Shown: piece after piece, positions 1 to 10,800 of the stretch
Layout of the letters: each line of letters starts with the position of its first letter
Numbering within the stretch: position 1 is the stretch's first letter
Source: Nocardioides nitrophenolicus
GTDB lineage: Bacteria; Actinomycetota; Actinomycetes; Propionibacteriales; Nocardioidaceae
NCBI RefSeq assembly: GCF_016907515.1
Contig: NZ_JAFBBY010000001.1
Span: 4,278,001 to 4,342,000 of the forward strand
Direction: 5' to 3'
Length of the DNA: 64,000 bases
Position numbers and translations under genes: made by a program
Notes under the pieces: generated by a model
What the model saw: the letters and a program-made list of their open reading frames with translations, nothing else
What the model was told of the DNA's origin: nothing
The model's database searches: none

Positions 1-758
1 CGGCCGCCGACCGCGCGGGCGTCGCGGCGGGCGTGCTGGAGGACCATCAGGGCCAGCAGCGCGTCGAGCTCGTCGTACGTGCTCGGGAGCACCGCGCGCA
101 GCACCCGGACCAGGCGGAGGGCCTCGCCGGCTACGTCGGCGCGCAGGACGTCAGCGCCCGAGCCGGGTGCGTAGCCGCTGGTGAAGGCCAGGTAGGCGAT
201 GTCGGCGACGGTGCCCACCCGCGTGTCCAGCTCGTCCGGGGACGGGACGGTGAAGCGGGCGCCGGCCAGCTTCTTGCGGGCCCTGGTCAGCCGGGCGGCC
301 ATGGTCGCGGTCGGCACCAGGAAAAGCCGCGCGACGTCCTCGGTCGTGACGCCGAGGACCAGCCGGAGGGTCAGCGCGGCGGAGGCCTCGCGGGACAACG
401 ACGGGTGGGCGCACAGCAGCACCAGGCGCAGGCGCTCGTCCATCACGACCTCCGACTCCGGCGGGGCGGCGACCACCCGTCGCGCCTCCTGCTGCAGGGA
501 CGCCTCGACCTCGAGCAGCGGCTCCTTGCGCGCCGCGACGGCCTCGCTGCGCAGGGCATCGGTGATCCGTCGCCGAGCCGTCGTCAGCAGCCAGCCGGCC
601 GGGTTGGCCGGCGGCCCCGCCGTCGGCCAGGTGCGGGCAGCCGCCTCGAACGCGTCCGCGAGTCCATCCTCGGCCAGGTCGACCCGACGGCACCACGCGG
701 CGAGCAGGGCCAGGAGCCGGCCCCACTCGTCGCGCAGGGCGCGTTCGAGCTGCTCCAC
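1..758 (-). CDS. ECF RNA polymerase sigma factor, C-terminal part missing (runs off window)
   Basis: Reading leftward from a GTG, 252 codons are present before the window edge cuts the gene. The N-terminal part has sigma-70 region 2 features (NPAGWLLTTARRRITDALR), followed by a region 4 helix-turn-helix (GVTTEDVARLFLVPTATMAARLTRARKKL). The part after region 4 (TVADIAYLAFTSGYAPGSG) matches the C-terminal DUF6596-type extension typical of ECF42-like sigma factors. It starts 8 bases after the stop of a YCII/DGPF gene, the classic ECF42 partner, so the two are surely co-transcribed. No anti-sigma factor is visible; in this group the C-terminal extension is thought to take that role. The GTG start is inferred because no ATG precedes it in frame after the upstream stop. 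Confidence 0.85.
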   Translation of the reverse strand, partial: MEQLERALRDEWGRLLALLAAWCRRVDLAEDGLADAFEAAARTWPTAGPPANPAGWLLTTARRRITDALRSEAVAARKEPLLEVEASLQQEARRVVAAPPESEVVMDERLRLVLLCAHPSLSREASAALTLRLVLGVTTEDVARLFLVPTATMAARLTRARKKLAGARFTVPSPDELDTRVGTVADIAYLAFTSGYAPGSGADVLRADVAGEALRLVRVLRAVLPSTYDELDALLALMVLQHARRDARAVGG

Positions 759-766
759 CAGGCGGG

Positions 767-1126
767 CTACTCGGCGGGTGGCGCCAGGCAGGCGCGCACC
801 TCGACCGTGTCGCCGGTCCTGGCGAGGATCTCGCAGATCTCCAGCAGGTCATCGGGATCGTCGCTCTCGACGAGGTACAGGCCGCCCAGCTGCTCGACCG
901 ACTCGACGTAGGGCCCCTCGGTCGTGACGACGTCGGCGTCGGACATCCGCAGCACCCGGCTGGTGCGGGTGCTGTCGAGCTGGGCACCGCCGCTGATCTG
1001 GTGGCCACGCTCCTCCAGCAGTCGGCTGAACTCGCCGTGCATCGCGAACACGGCCGCCTGCTCGGCGGGGGTCGCGGCCGCCCAGGCCGCTTCGCTGCCG
1101 ATCAGGAGGACGGCGTACTGAGTCAT
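767..1126 (-). CDS. YCII/DGPF-family protein
   Basis: A 119-residue single-domain protein beginning MTQYAVLLIGSE, a typical YCII-related opening, with the family's ferredoxin-like ending (YLVESDDPDDLLEICEILARTGDTVEVRACL). Two in-frame ATGs lie three codons apart. GAGGAG abuts the first directly and sits 9 bases before the second, so the second is chosen. DGPF proteins are genetically tied to ECF42 sigma factors, and the sigma gene follows immediately. The biochemical role of the family in this pairing is not established, and catalytic or sensing functions are both possible. Confidence 0.88.
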   Translation of the reverse strand: MTQYAVLLIGSEAAWAAATPAEQAAVFAMHGEFSRLLEERGHQISGGAQLDSTRTSRVLRMSDADVVTTEGPYVESVEQLGGLYLVESDDPDDLLEICEILARTGDTVEVRACLAPPAE

Positions 1127-1220
1127 CGGGATCATCTCCTCGTGGGGTGTGCTGAGTCTTCCACCCCGATGACGGGCGAGCCGGTGCCGAATCGACAGCC
1201 CCCGCGAAGCCCGCCCGACC

Positions 1221-2810
1221 TCAGCCGAGCAGCTGGGCCGCCAGGGCGGCGCTGGCCGGGTAGTCGACCTTGCTGACCGGCGTCCGCGGCACCTCGTCGA
1301 CGAAGAGCACCGTCTTGGGCACCTTGTAGTTGGAGATCAGCGCGCGGCAGTGGTCGCGGACGTCGTCCTCGCTCAGGTCGACGCCGGCGCGGCGCTGCAC
1401 GAGCGCGGTGACCTGCTGGCCCCAGCGCTCGTGCGGGGTGCCGACGACGACCGCGTCGAAGACGTCGTCGTGACGCAGCAGGACCGCCTCGACCTCCTCG
1501 GGGTGGACCTTCTCGCCGCCGGTGTTGATGCACACCGAGCCGCGGCCCAGCACGGTCACCGAGCCGTCCTCCTCGCGGCGCGCGAAGTCGCCCGGGATCG
1601 CCCAGCGCACGCCGTCGATCTCCTTGAAGGTCGCGGCCGTCTTGACCGGGTCCTTGTAGTAGCCGAGCGGGACCGGCCCGCAGCGGCCGAGCATCCCGTC
1701 GACGCCCACCGGGCAGGGCTTGAAGTCCGCGTCGAAGACCTCGACCTGGTCGGTGACCGTGAACCGCGGCGCGCTCTGGCCGCCGTCGGTGCCGTCGTCC
1801 ATCCGGGACCCGGCGGCGCCGGACTCGGAGGAGCCGTAGGAGTCCAGGATGAACCGCCCGGGCAGGGCGCGGCGGATCTCCTCGCGTACGCCGTCCGACA
1901 GGGGCGCCGCGCCGTTGGACACCGCGGCCAGGCTGGACAGGTCCCAGCGGTCCGGCTCGGCGAGGATCGCCTCCGCGACCGGGCGGCCCATCGCGTCGCC
2001 GAGGAAGGTCAGCGAGACCACCCTCGCCTTCTCCACGAGGTCGAGGATGGTGGCGGCGTCGAAGTGCGGCTCGGTGTAGAGCGCGACGGTCTGGCCGGCG
2101 ACGTGCGCGTTGCCGAGGATCCACTGGCTGCCGCCGTGCATCATCGGGCCGCAGGCCAGCAGCACCATCGGGTTCTCGGTGGCGCTCGCCTCGGCGACCA
2201 GCTGCTCGACGGAGTCCAGTGGGGCGCCGTACCGGGCCGCGTTGAGGGCGGCGCGGATCAGGTCCTCGTTGCGCCACACGACGCCCTTGGGGTAGCCGGT
2301 GGTGCCGCCGGTGTAGAGCACGTAGTGGTCGTCGGCGCTGCGGCCGGTGACCTGTCGCTCGGGGGAGGAGGCGGCCAGCGCGGCGTCGTACTCCTCGCCG
2401 AGGACGATCGTGTGCCGCAGTGTGGGGAGGTCGAGCCCGGCCAGCGCGTCGACGTACTCGGGGGCGACGATGGCCGCGACGCAGTCGGCGTTGTCGTAGA
2501 GGTACGCCAGCTCGTCGTGGAGGTACTTGTAGTTGATGTTGATCGGGACCGCCCGCGCCTTGAGGCAGCCGTAGAGCGCGTCGACCCACTCGATCCGGTT
2601 GGTCGAGTGCACCGCGACGTGCTCGCCGGGCCGGATCCCGAGCCCCACCAGGTGGTTGGCCAGGCGAGTCGCGCGCTCGTCGATCTCGGCGAAGGTCCAC
2701 ACCCGGTCGCCGGTGTGGACGGCGGCGCGGTCGGGCAGGGCGTCGGCCATCGCCTCGAGGACGTCGGCGAGGTTGATCGGGCGCGCGGTGGTCGCTGTGG
2801 TGGGGGTCAC
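1221..2810 (-). CDS. Acyl-CoA synthetase of the FadD19/FadD17 type (possible steroid-side-chain CoA ligase)
   Basis: A 529-residue ATP-dependent CoA ligase of the ANL superfamily: it adenylates a carboxylate and transfers it to CoA. The P-loop YTGGTTGYPKG lies near residues 164-174, the adenylate motif DSYGSSESG near 321, the hinge region GDFARREEDGSVTVLGRGS around 405-425, and the catalytic lysine in PVSKVDYP near 510. Overall sequence style (INLADVLEAMADALPDRAAV; GSVCINTGGEKVHPEEVEA) resembles mycobacterial FadD19/FadD17, which act on sterol side chains. A KstR-like palindrome just upstream agrees with that. The substrate is an inference; a general fatty-acid role is possible. It starts at GTG and is transcribed divergently from the OsmC gene. 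Confidence 0.85.
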   Translation of the reverse strand: MTPTTATTARPINLADVLEAMADALPDRAAVHTGDRVWTFAEIDERATRLANHLVGLGIRPGEHVAVHSTNRIEWVDALYGCLKARAVPININYKYLHDELAYLYDNADCVAAIVAPEYVDALAGLDLPTLRHTIVLGEEYDAALAASSPERQVTGRSADDHYVLYTGGTTGYPKGVVWRNEDLIRAALNAARYGAPLDSVEQLVAEASATENPMVLLACGPMMHGGSQWILGNAHVAGQTVALYTEPHFDAATILDLVEKARVVSLTFLGDAMGRPVAEAILAEPDRWDLSSLAAVSNGAAPLSDGVREEIRRALPGRFILDSYGSSESGAAGSRMDDGTDGGQSAPRFTVTDQVEVFDADFKPCPVGVDGMLGRCGPVPLGYYKDPVKTAATFKEIDGVRWAIPGDFARREEDGSVTVLGRGSVCINTGGEKVHPEEVEAVLLRHDDVFDAVVVGTPHERWGQQVTALVQRRAGVDLSEDDVRDHCRALISNYKVPKTVLFVDEVPRTPVSKVDYPASAALAAQLLG

Positions 2811-2828
2811 AGGAGAAGAGTGCCAAAC

Positions 2829-2842
2829 TAGAACAGGTTCTT
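2829..2842. promoter_or_regulatory. KstR-like operator (TAGAACAGGTTCTT)
   Basis: The site matches the KstR consensus TNNAACNNGTTNNA at all defined positions but the last. It lies in the 77-bp space between a steroid-type CoA ligase and a divergent OsmC gene. KstR is the TetR-family repressor of sterol catabolism in mycolata and related actinobacteria. No kstR gene is in the window. Confidence 0.6.
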
Positions 2843-2887
2843 GCTAGTGCCTCTCCCGGTCAGTGCGCGCCGGGCCACAATGGGCGG

Positions 2888-3355
2888 GTGACCGACCACC
2901 ACTACGCGCTCGACCTGGTCTGGCAGGGCAACCGCGGCTCCGGCACCTCCGGCTACCGCGACTACGGCCGCGACGTGCTGCTCACCGCGGCCGGCAAGCC
3001 CGACCTGCTCGGCTCCGCCGACCCCACCTTCCGGGGCGACGCCGCGCGCTGGAACCCCGAGGAGCTGCTCCTCGCCGCGCTCGCCCAGTGCCACCTGCTG
3101 TCCTACCTCCACTCGGCGGTCAACCACGGCGTCGTCGTGGTCGCGTACGACGACAGCCCGGTCGGCACCATGGCCCAGGTCGGGCAGGGCGGCCGGTTCA
3201 CCTCGGTCACCCTCCGACCCCGGGTCAGCGTCGCTGAGGCCGCGATGGCCGAGGTCGCGCAGGCGATCCACGCGGAGGCCAGCGCGAACTGCTTCATCGC
3301 CGCGTCGGTGAGCTTCCCCGTCGGCCACGAGCCGACCACCCTCGTCGCCGGCTGA
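2888..3355 (+). CDS. OsmC/Ohr-family peroxidase-like protein
   Basis: A 155-residue OsmC-fold protein of the family that reduces organic hydroperoxides through a pair of cysteines. The two expected cysteines are present: Cys68 in ALAQCHLLSYL and Cys135 in EASANCFIAAS. The preceding WNPEELLLAAL is the usual family signature. The GTG start is preceded 6 bases upstream by CACAAT, a plausible -10 for a leaderless transcript. It is divergent from the CoA ligase. Whether it is OsmC or Ohr proper cannot be decided; it looks like the YhfA/OsmC branch. Confidence 0.88.
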   Translation: MTDHHYALDLVWQGNRGSGTSGYRDYGRDVLLTAAGKPDLLGSADPTFRGDAARWNPEELLLAALAQCHLLSYLHSAVNHGVVVVAYDDSPVGTMAQVGQGGRFTSVTLRPRVSVAEAAMAEVAQAIHAEASANCFIAASVSFPVGHEPTTLVAG

Positions 3356-3403
3356 TCGCGCAGGGCGCGGCCGAGGGTGGGGGCGAGGGTGGGGGCGCCT
3401 CGT

Positions 3404-3454
3404 ACCCGGCATGCCGGTCGTGAAATCGCCCGAAACCCGACCGGAATGCCGGGT
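3404..3454. repeat. 51-bp palindromic repeat, family A copy 1
   Basis: Arms of 17 bases (beginning ACCCGGCAT and ending ATGCCGGGT) pair with one mismatch around a 17-base loop. A second copy of the same length and arm sequence lies at 35287-35337. It sits between the OsmC and SGNH hydrolase genes. It may act as a bidirectional terminator or be a REP-type element. Confidence 0.7.
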
Positions 3455-3528
3455 GAGACGCGCTACCCGCCACCGTGGCGAAACCGGGAGGCCACGGTCC
3501 GTTCAGTCCGGTCTGGTTCAAAGCAGCC

Positions 3529-4365
3529 ATGAGCCGCACCCGCACCACCCTCGTCGCCGCCGGTCTCGCCCTCGCTGGCATCGGCGTCACGACCGGAGGT
3601 GGGCGGGAGCTGCTGCGCCGGCAGGCGGCGATCGCCCGGGCCCGGATCGGCAAGCCGCTGGGGGAGCAGGCGATCCCCGCCGACAAGGTGTGGAAGCGCA
3701 AGTCGTACGACGGCCCGCCGCTGCACCTGCTCGTCCTCGGCGACTCGATCGCCGCCGGGCTGGGAGCCGAGCGTGCCAAGGACACCCTCGGCGCCCGGGT
3801 CGCCCGGGGGCTGGCCGGCGAGCTGCGCCGGCCGGTGGCGCTGCGCACCGCGGCCGTGGTCGGCTCGGAGAGCTCGGCGCTCGCCGGTCAGCTCGACGGG
3901 CTGCCGGCCGGGTATCGCGCCGACGTCGCCGTGATCGTCGTCGGCGGCAACGACGTCACCCACCGGGTCCCGGTCGCGACCTCGGCGGCGCACCTCGAGG
4001 AGGCGGTGACCCGGCTGCGCGGGCAGGGGAGCGAGGTCGTCGTCGGGACCTGCCCCGACCTCGGCGCGCTGCGACCGGTGCCGCAGCCACTGCGCTCGCT
4101 CGGCTCCCGGATGTCACGCCAGCTCGCGGCGGCCCAGGCCGAGGTCGCCGTACGGAACGGCGCGCACGCGGTCTCGCTCGCCCATGTGGTCGGGCCGTTC
4201 TTCATCACCAACCCCGACGAGATGTTCAGCCTGGACCGCTTCCATCCCAGCGCGCTGGGCTACAAGCGCACCGCCAAGGCGCTGCTGCCGTCGGTGCTGC
4301 TGGCGCTCGGGCATGCGGAGCGGGTGCCGTTCGGGCACCACGCGCCGCCCGGCGTCGGCGCCTGA
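3529..4365 (+). CDS. SGNH/GDSL-family hydrolase
   Basis: A 278-residue protein with all SGNH blocks: GDS with Ser73 (LVLGDSIAAGLGAE), GGND with Asn141, and the closing Asp236/His239 in SLDRFHPSALGY. The family cleaves esters of lipids or sugars. A hydrophobic N-terminus (TTLVAAGLALAGIGV) suggests an export signal or membrane anchor, so it probably works outside the membrane. The ATG start is chosen over a GTG 54 bases upstream because the extra residues lack a signal-like character. The substrate is unknown. The next gene, groEL, has its own operators, so this gene is a separate unit. Confidence 0.82.
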   Translation: MSRTRTTLVAAGLALAGIGVTTGGGRELLRRQAAIARARIGKPLGEQAIPADKVWKRKSYDGPPLHLLVLGDSIAAGLGAERAKDTLGARVARGLAGELRRPVALRTAAVVGSESSALAGQLDGLPAGYRADVAVIVVGGNDVTHRVPVATSAAHLEEAVTRLRGQGSEVVVGTCPDLGALRPVPQPLRSLGSRMSRQLAAAQAEVAVRNGAHAVSLAHVVGPFFITNPDEMFSLDRFHPSALGYKRTAKALLPSVLLALGHAERVPFGHHAPPGVGA

Positions 4366-4389
4366 GCTCCCTCCGGGAGGCCCCTTCTC

Positions 4390-4416
4390 CTTGCACTCGC
4401 CATGGTCGAGTGCTAA
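4390..4416. promoter_or_regulatory. CIRCE operator 1 (HrcA site)
   Basis: CTTGCACTC-N9-GAGTGCTAA closely matches the CIRCE consensus TTAGCACTC-N9-GAGTGCTAA and lies 63 bases before groEL. HrcA binding here would repress groEL until heat shock. hrcA is not in the window. Confidence 0.92.
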
Positions 4417-4422
4417 ACATGA

Positions 4423-6108
<1,686 letters not shown>

Positions 6109-6131
6109 GTCCCGCTGCTCCACCGCTTCAC

Positions 6132-6170
6132 CCTCAGGGCCCCCGCTGCGGCGGGGGCCCTGAGGCATTT
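6132..6170 (+). terminator. Rho-independent terminator of groEL
   Basis: A perfect 15-bp stem (arms 6132-6146 and 6151-6165) with a TGCG loop, followed by a short T run, beginning 23 bases after the groEL stop. Confidence 0.93.
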
Positions 6171-6267
6171 TCCCGGGCATGAAGGCAGGCGAGCGGTTCG
6201 TCGGGCAGGATGCGCGGTACGTTGCGCGCGGCCGCTCCGCGGTCCATCGCCCCTGACAGGAGACGCC

Positions 6268-6606
6268 ATGTCCCACGACCCGAGCCAGTCGAAGACCGCC
6301 CGGCCCTTCACCCGCCAGTCCACCGTCCTCGAGCTGGCCGCCACGCTGCCCGGACGCGCGTTCAAGTCGCTCATCGTCCGTCAGCTCCCGCCGACGGCCA
6401 CCGAGAAGGAGCGTCAGGAGCTGGAGGACATGACCGTCGGCCTCCCGCTGGAGACCCTGGTCGAGCTCTCCGAGGGCAAGCTCACCTGGGGCATCGCCGA
6501 CTCGGTCCTGGACCTCGCGAACCGCAAGCCGCACCGGGTGCTCGCCCGCGGTGTCGGCGCGGGCGCGGGGGCGGTGAAGAAGGTCGTCGGCGCGGTACGT
6601 CGCTGA
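6268..6606 (+). CDS. Small protein of unknown function
   Basis: A 112-residue protein that I do not recognise. An AGGAG 8 bases before the ATG, good codon bias and clean limits support it as real. It opens polar (SHDPSQSKTARPFTRQSTV) and has a predicted helical body (LELAATLPGRAFKSLIVRQLPP; ELEDMTVGLPLETLVELSEG). It ends basic and glycine-rich (RVLARGVGAGAGAVKKVVGAVRR), which could contact nucleic acid or membrane. There is no signal peptide or transmembrane segment. It is isolated between the groEL terminator and a convergent LysR gene. Confidence 0.65.
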   Translation: MSHDPSQSKTARPFTRQSTVLELAATLPGRAFKSLIVRQLPPTATEKERQELEDMTVGLPLETLVELSEGKLTWGIADSVLDLANRKPHRVLARGVGAGAGAVKKVVGAVRR

Positions 6607-6639
6607 CGGCGCGCACCGCCGGCCGGGGCGTCGCCCGAG

Positions 6640-7584
6640 CTATCGGGAGCCGGCGTCCCGCGTCGACTCGGCGTCCTCGTCGAGCAGGTTCTCGAGCAGG
6701 CCCCGCAGCCACTGGTGGGCGGGGTCGTCGCGCCTGCTCGGGTGCCACCAGAACGCCGTCCGCAGGCTGTCGAGCTCCCACGGGCCGGGGATCTCCCGGA
6801 TCCCGTAGAGGTGGCCCATCTCGGTGATCAGTCGTCGGCCCATCACCGCGATCCGGTCGCTGTCGCGCAGGAAGAACGGCATGCTCATCGAGCCGCTGAC
6901 GATCACCTCGGCACGGGGGCGGACGCCGGCGGCCAGGATCTGCTGCATGCCCCGCGCCACCGTGTTGCCCTGACCCACCTGGGCCACCACCCAGGGCCGC
7001 TGGTCGAGGTCCTCGGCGCTCAGCCGCTCGGCGGGGTCGTCGGCCGACACGGCGAAGACCCACTGGTCGTCGAGGACGTCGATGCTCTCCAGGCCCGAGA
7101 GCCAGCCGTGCGCGAGGAAGACCCCGTCGGCGCTCGCCGCCAGGTGGTCGGCGATGTCGGCGCCGTGGAGCTGCCCGGGCTCGACCACCCGGAGGGTCGT
7201 GGCGGGGGCGGCGGCCCGCATGGCGAGGCAGAGACGCGGCAGCAGCATCGCGGCGAGCACTTCGCCGCACACGACGGTGAACTCGTGCTCCAGCGTCGGG
7301 TCGAAGCGGGTCCGGGCGGCGATGACGCGGTCGACCGCGCGCAGGGCGTCGGTCACCGCCGGGCCGAGCTGCTTGGCCAGCGAGGTCAGCTCGTAGCGGT
7401 TGCCCCTCCGCACCAGCAGCTCGTCGTCGAAGTGCCGACGCAGCCGGCCCAGGGCCGCACTCATCACGGGCTGGCTCACGCCGACGGCCGCGGCCGCGCG
7501 CGAGACGTTCCGCTCGCGGAGCAGGCTGTCGAGGGAGTGGAGCAGGTTGAGGTCGAGGCGACGAAGTCGATGATGGTCGACCAC
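6640..7584 (-). CDS. LysR-family transcriptional regulator
   Basis: A 314-residue regulator with an N-terminal winged helix-turn-helix (LNLLHSLDSLLRERNVSRAAAAVGVSQPVMSAALGRLRRHF) and a C-terminal periplasmic-binding-like effector domain. The GTG start is chosen because AGGAGG stands 6 bases before it; an ATG 42 bases upstream has no ribosome site. NodD/LinR-like wording (LDLNLL..LDSLLRERNVSRAA; DDELLVRRGNRYELT) suggests a regulator of aromatic or xenobiotic catabolism, but no target operon is adjacent except the divergent glycosidase. The effector is unknown. Confidence 0.9.
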   Translation of the reverse strand: MVDHHRLRRLDLNLLHSLDSLLRERNVSRAAAAVGVSQPVMSAALGRLRRHFDDELLVRRGNRYELTSLAKQLGPAVTDALRAVDRVIAARTRFDPTLEHEFTVVCGEVLAAMLLPRLCLAMRAAAPATTLRVVEPGQLHGADIADHLAASADGVFLAHGWLSGLESIDVLDDQWVFAVSADDPAERLSAEDLDQRPWVVAQVGQGNTVARGMQQILAAGVRPRAEVIVSGSMSMPFFLRDSDRIAVMGRRLITEMGHLYGIREIPGPWELDSLRTAFWWHPSRRDDPAHQWLRGLLENLLDEDAESTRDAGSR

Positions 7585-7694
7585 GGCGGCCTCCTGAGGG
7601 TATGGGTCGTAGGGCTCTCCGATCATGACGCTCGGCCGGCGATCAGGGGTGGTTGGAACGTATCAACGCCGGCGGGTCGGCACGGTCCCTCGGA

Positions 7695-7713
7695 CTATGT
7701 CTTGCGTCGATAG
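7695..7713. promoter_or_regulatory. Candidate LysR binding site (CTAT-N11-ATAG)
   Basis: A perfect dyad with the T-N11-A geometry of LysR sites, in the space between the LysR gene and the divergent glycosidase. A second short dyad, GATA-N5-TATC, overlaps its right edge. Confidence 0.4.
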
Positions 7714-7799
7714 GCGGTATCGGCAGCGATGTGCCCGAAGCGTCCTCCGGAGCCTTGCGGACCTCGTGTGACGACCGACACAGTAGGTGGACGAAAGTA

Positions 7800-7811
7800 T
7801 GAATCGTTTCA
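7800..7811. promoter_or_regulatory. LacI-family operator (TGAATCGTTTCA)
   Basis: A CG-centred 12-bp near-palindrome, one pair short of perfect, 40 bases before the glycosidase start. It has the form of operators bound by LacI-family repressors of sugar genes. Confidence 0.6.
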
Positions 7812-7851
7812 ATTCGGAGTCGTCACCTGCGCTCCGGACGAAGGAGGACAC

Positions 7852-10800
7852 GTGGGAATCACTCTGAGGGGCAGGCCGGTCGCCTGCCTGTTCTCGGCGG
7901 CGCTCGCCCTGGGCGTCGCGGCGCCGGCGGTGTTCCTGGCCCCGGCACCGGCCTCGCACGCCGAGCCCGCTCCGGCGCAGGCCGGCGTGGTGCTCAGGTC
8001 GCCGGCGGTGAAGAAGAGCTCGGCGTTCGCCCAGCAGCTGGAGAAGAAGTACGTCGACCCCGACCGGGTCTACAGCACCGACGTCCGGTGGTGGCTCGGT
8101 GAGGCCGCCAACACCGACGAGTCCCTCCTCGAGGAGATCCAGGCGCTCTACGACGCGGGCTATCGCGGCGTGGAGCTGTGCATGCAGAGCGACAGCGGCG
8201 CGCCCGACGCTCAGTACGCCTACGGGTCCCCGATGTGGACCCACAAGTGGAACCTGATGATGAACAAGCTGCTCGACCTGGGCATGGCGGTCTACCTCAC
8301 CTCGGGCACCAACTGGGCCACCTCCAACGTCCCCGGGCTCGACCCCGCCAGCCAGCAGGCGATGCAGAACCTCACGCTCGGCACGAGCACGGTCGACGCC
8401 GGCCAGACGCTGACCACCCTGACCGCGCCGGCCGCCTCGGCCCGCAAGGCGGGGGCCACCTTCGTCACCGCCTACGCCTACCGCGTGACCGACGGCGACA
8501 CGGTCGACCCGGACAGCTACGTCGACCTCAAGTCGCAGATCACCCAGGGCGCCGACGCCTGGACCCAGAACCTGAGCTGGACGGCGCCCGCCGACGGCAC
8601 CTACCGCGTCTTCGGCCTGTGGACCCAGGGCACCTACCACGCGTCGAGCCCGTCGGCGCAGCCCGCCTACGCGACCAACTACTTCGACAAGCGCGGCGTC
8701 GAGGCACTCAAGGCCTACTGGGAGGAGCACTACCTGGCCGACCCGGCGCTGCGCGCGAAGATCGCCAAGGGCGACGTCCAGCTGTTCATGGACTCCCTCG
8801 AGATCAACACCGGCACCGGCTTCACCTGGTGGGCTGAGGACATGGCCGCCGAGTTCAAGAAGCGCAAGGGCTACGACATCACGCCCTACCTCTTCCTGAT
8901 CAGCGGTGTCGCCGCGACGCCGTTCACGCCGTACCACGAGACCGGCAACACGGGCACCTACAAGCTCGACGGCGGCGAGCGCCGCCGGCAGGGCATCATC
9001 AACGACTACCAGGACGTGCTGACCCAGCTCTACCGCGAACGACTGCTGCAGCCGCTCAAGACCTGGCTCAACGGCGTCGGCATCGAGACGCGCGCGCAGA
9101 TCTCCTACGGCCGCCCGCTGGAGATGTCGGAGCCGGCGATGGACGTCGACTATCCCGAGGCCGAGAACTTCAACCAGTACGACCAGGTCGACATCCTGCG
9201 GCTGTGGACCGGTGGCGCCAAGCTCGAGAACAAGGTCCTCTCCAGCGAGACCGGTGCCCAGCTCCCGGCGTACAACGGCACGCGACAGATGGACCTGCAC
9301 GACGCCTACGCGCAGTACGCCGCCGGCTTCCAGCGCATGGTCTGGCACGTGTGGGGCGCGGGCTACAGCTACGGCAGCTTCGCCTGGCCCGGGCACAACG
9401 CCACCGGCTTCCGGCAGCTCGGCACCCGCAACCCGGGCTACTCCGACTACGACGAGTTCAACGCCCACCTCGGCCGGGTCCAACAGCTCGTCCAGACCGG
9501 CAAGAGCCGCACGGACGTGGGATTCATCAACCAGAAGTGGGTCCACGGCGTCGCCTACAACGCCGGCATCGGCAACGACAACGGGAACATGAACTGGCAG
9601 TACGCGCACCAGGGCGTCTACTACCGCTCGACCGAGCTGCAGGACAACGGCTACACCTACGACTACTTCAGCCCGAAGTTCCTCTTCGACGACGACGTCC
9701 ACTTCGACAAGAAGACCAAGACGATCGAGAAGGCGGGCTACAAGGCCATCGTCCTCTACCAGGACTGGCTGGACCTGGAGGCCGCCAACCGGATCATGAA
9801 GTGGGCCAAGCAGGGCCTCAAGGTCGTCGTCCTGGAGAACGCCGCGTCCCGGACGCCGTTCAACGACGGGAAGGACGGTGCGCTCGAGAAGGTGATGGAC
9901 GAGCTGAAGTCGCTGCCGACGGTGCGTCAGGCGACGGTCTACGACGACATCGACTACTTCAGCGCGCAGGCCGGCGGCTACGACGACAACGTCCTGGAGA
10001 AGCTGCAGGAGCTCGGCGTCGAGCCCTACAGCGGGTTCAGCGAGCCCAACCTCCAGCTGCTGACCCAGACCCGAGAGGACCAGCAGGGCAACCAGTACCT
10101 CTACGTCTACAACTACGACCCGGCCGACTACCTCGACAAGAGCCACAAGGCGAGCGTCCGCAACGCCAAGCACGGCCAGAACATCACGACCGACATCGTG
10201 CAGGACGGCCTGTTCGTGCCCTACGCGATCGACGCGTGGACCGGCGAGACCACCCAGCTCGCCGACTACCGCTGGGAGAACGGCAAGACCGTCGTCCCGA
10301 TCGACCTGGACTACGACAACATCGCCCTGCTCGCCTTCGAGAAGGTCGACAAGGCCCAGCTCCACGTCCTCGACACGAACGCCGACTCGGCGTACGCCAC
10401 CGACGGCGGGGTCGCCCTGCGGACGTCGGCGTCGGGCACGGTGACGGCGCGGCTCAGCGACGGCACGCTCGTCGACCAGGCCGTGGAGGTGCCACCCGCC
10501 TACGACATCACCGACTGGGACCTCACCGTCGAGTCGTGGCGCCCCAGCCCGACCCAGGGCGACCTGACCCGTACCGAGACGATCGACGGCCTCACCACGA
10601 CCAACCGCAAGACCTCCACTGTCGTCACCGACATCGACGTCGAGCTCGACAAGCTCACCACGTGGGACAAGATCCCGGAGGTCGGCAAGGCGGTCTCCGG
10701 CAAGGGCCACTACGAGGCGACCTTCGACTGGGACGCCGGCTCCGCGAGCGGCGCCTATGTCGACTTCGGCAAGGACCTCGAGGACTCGATGGTCGTGTGG

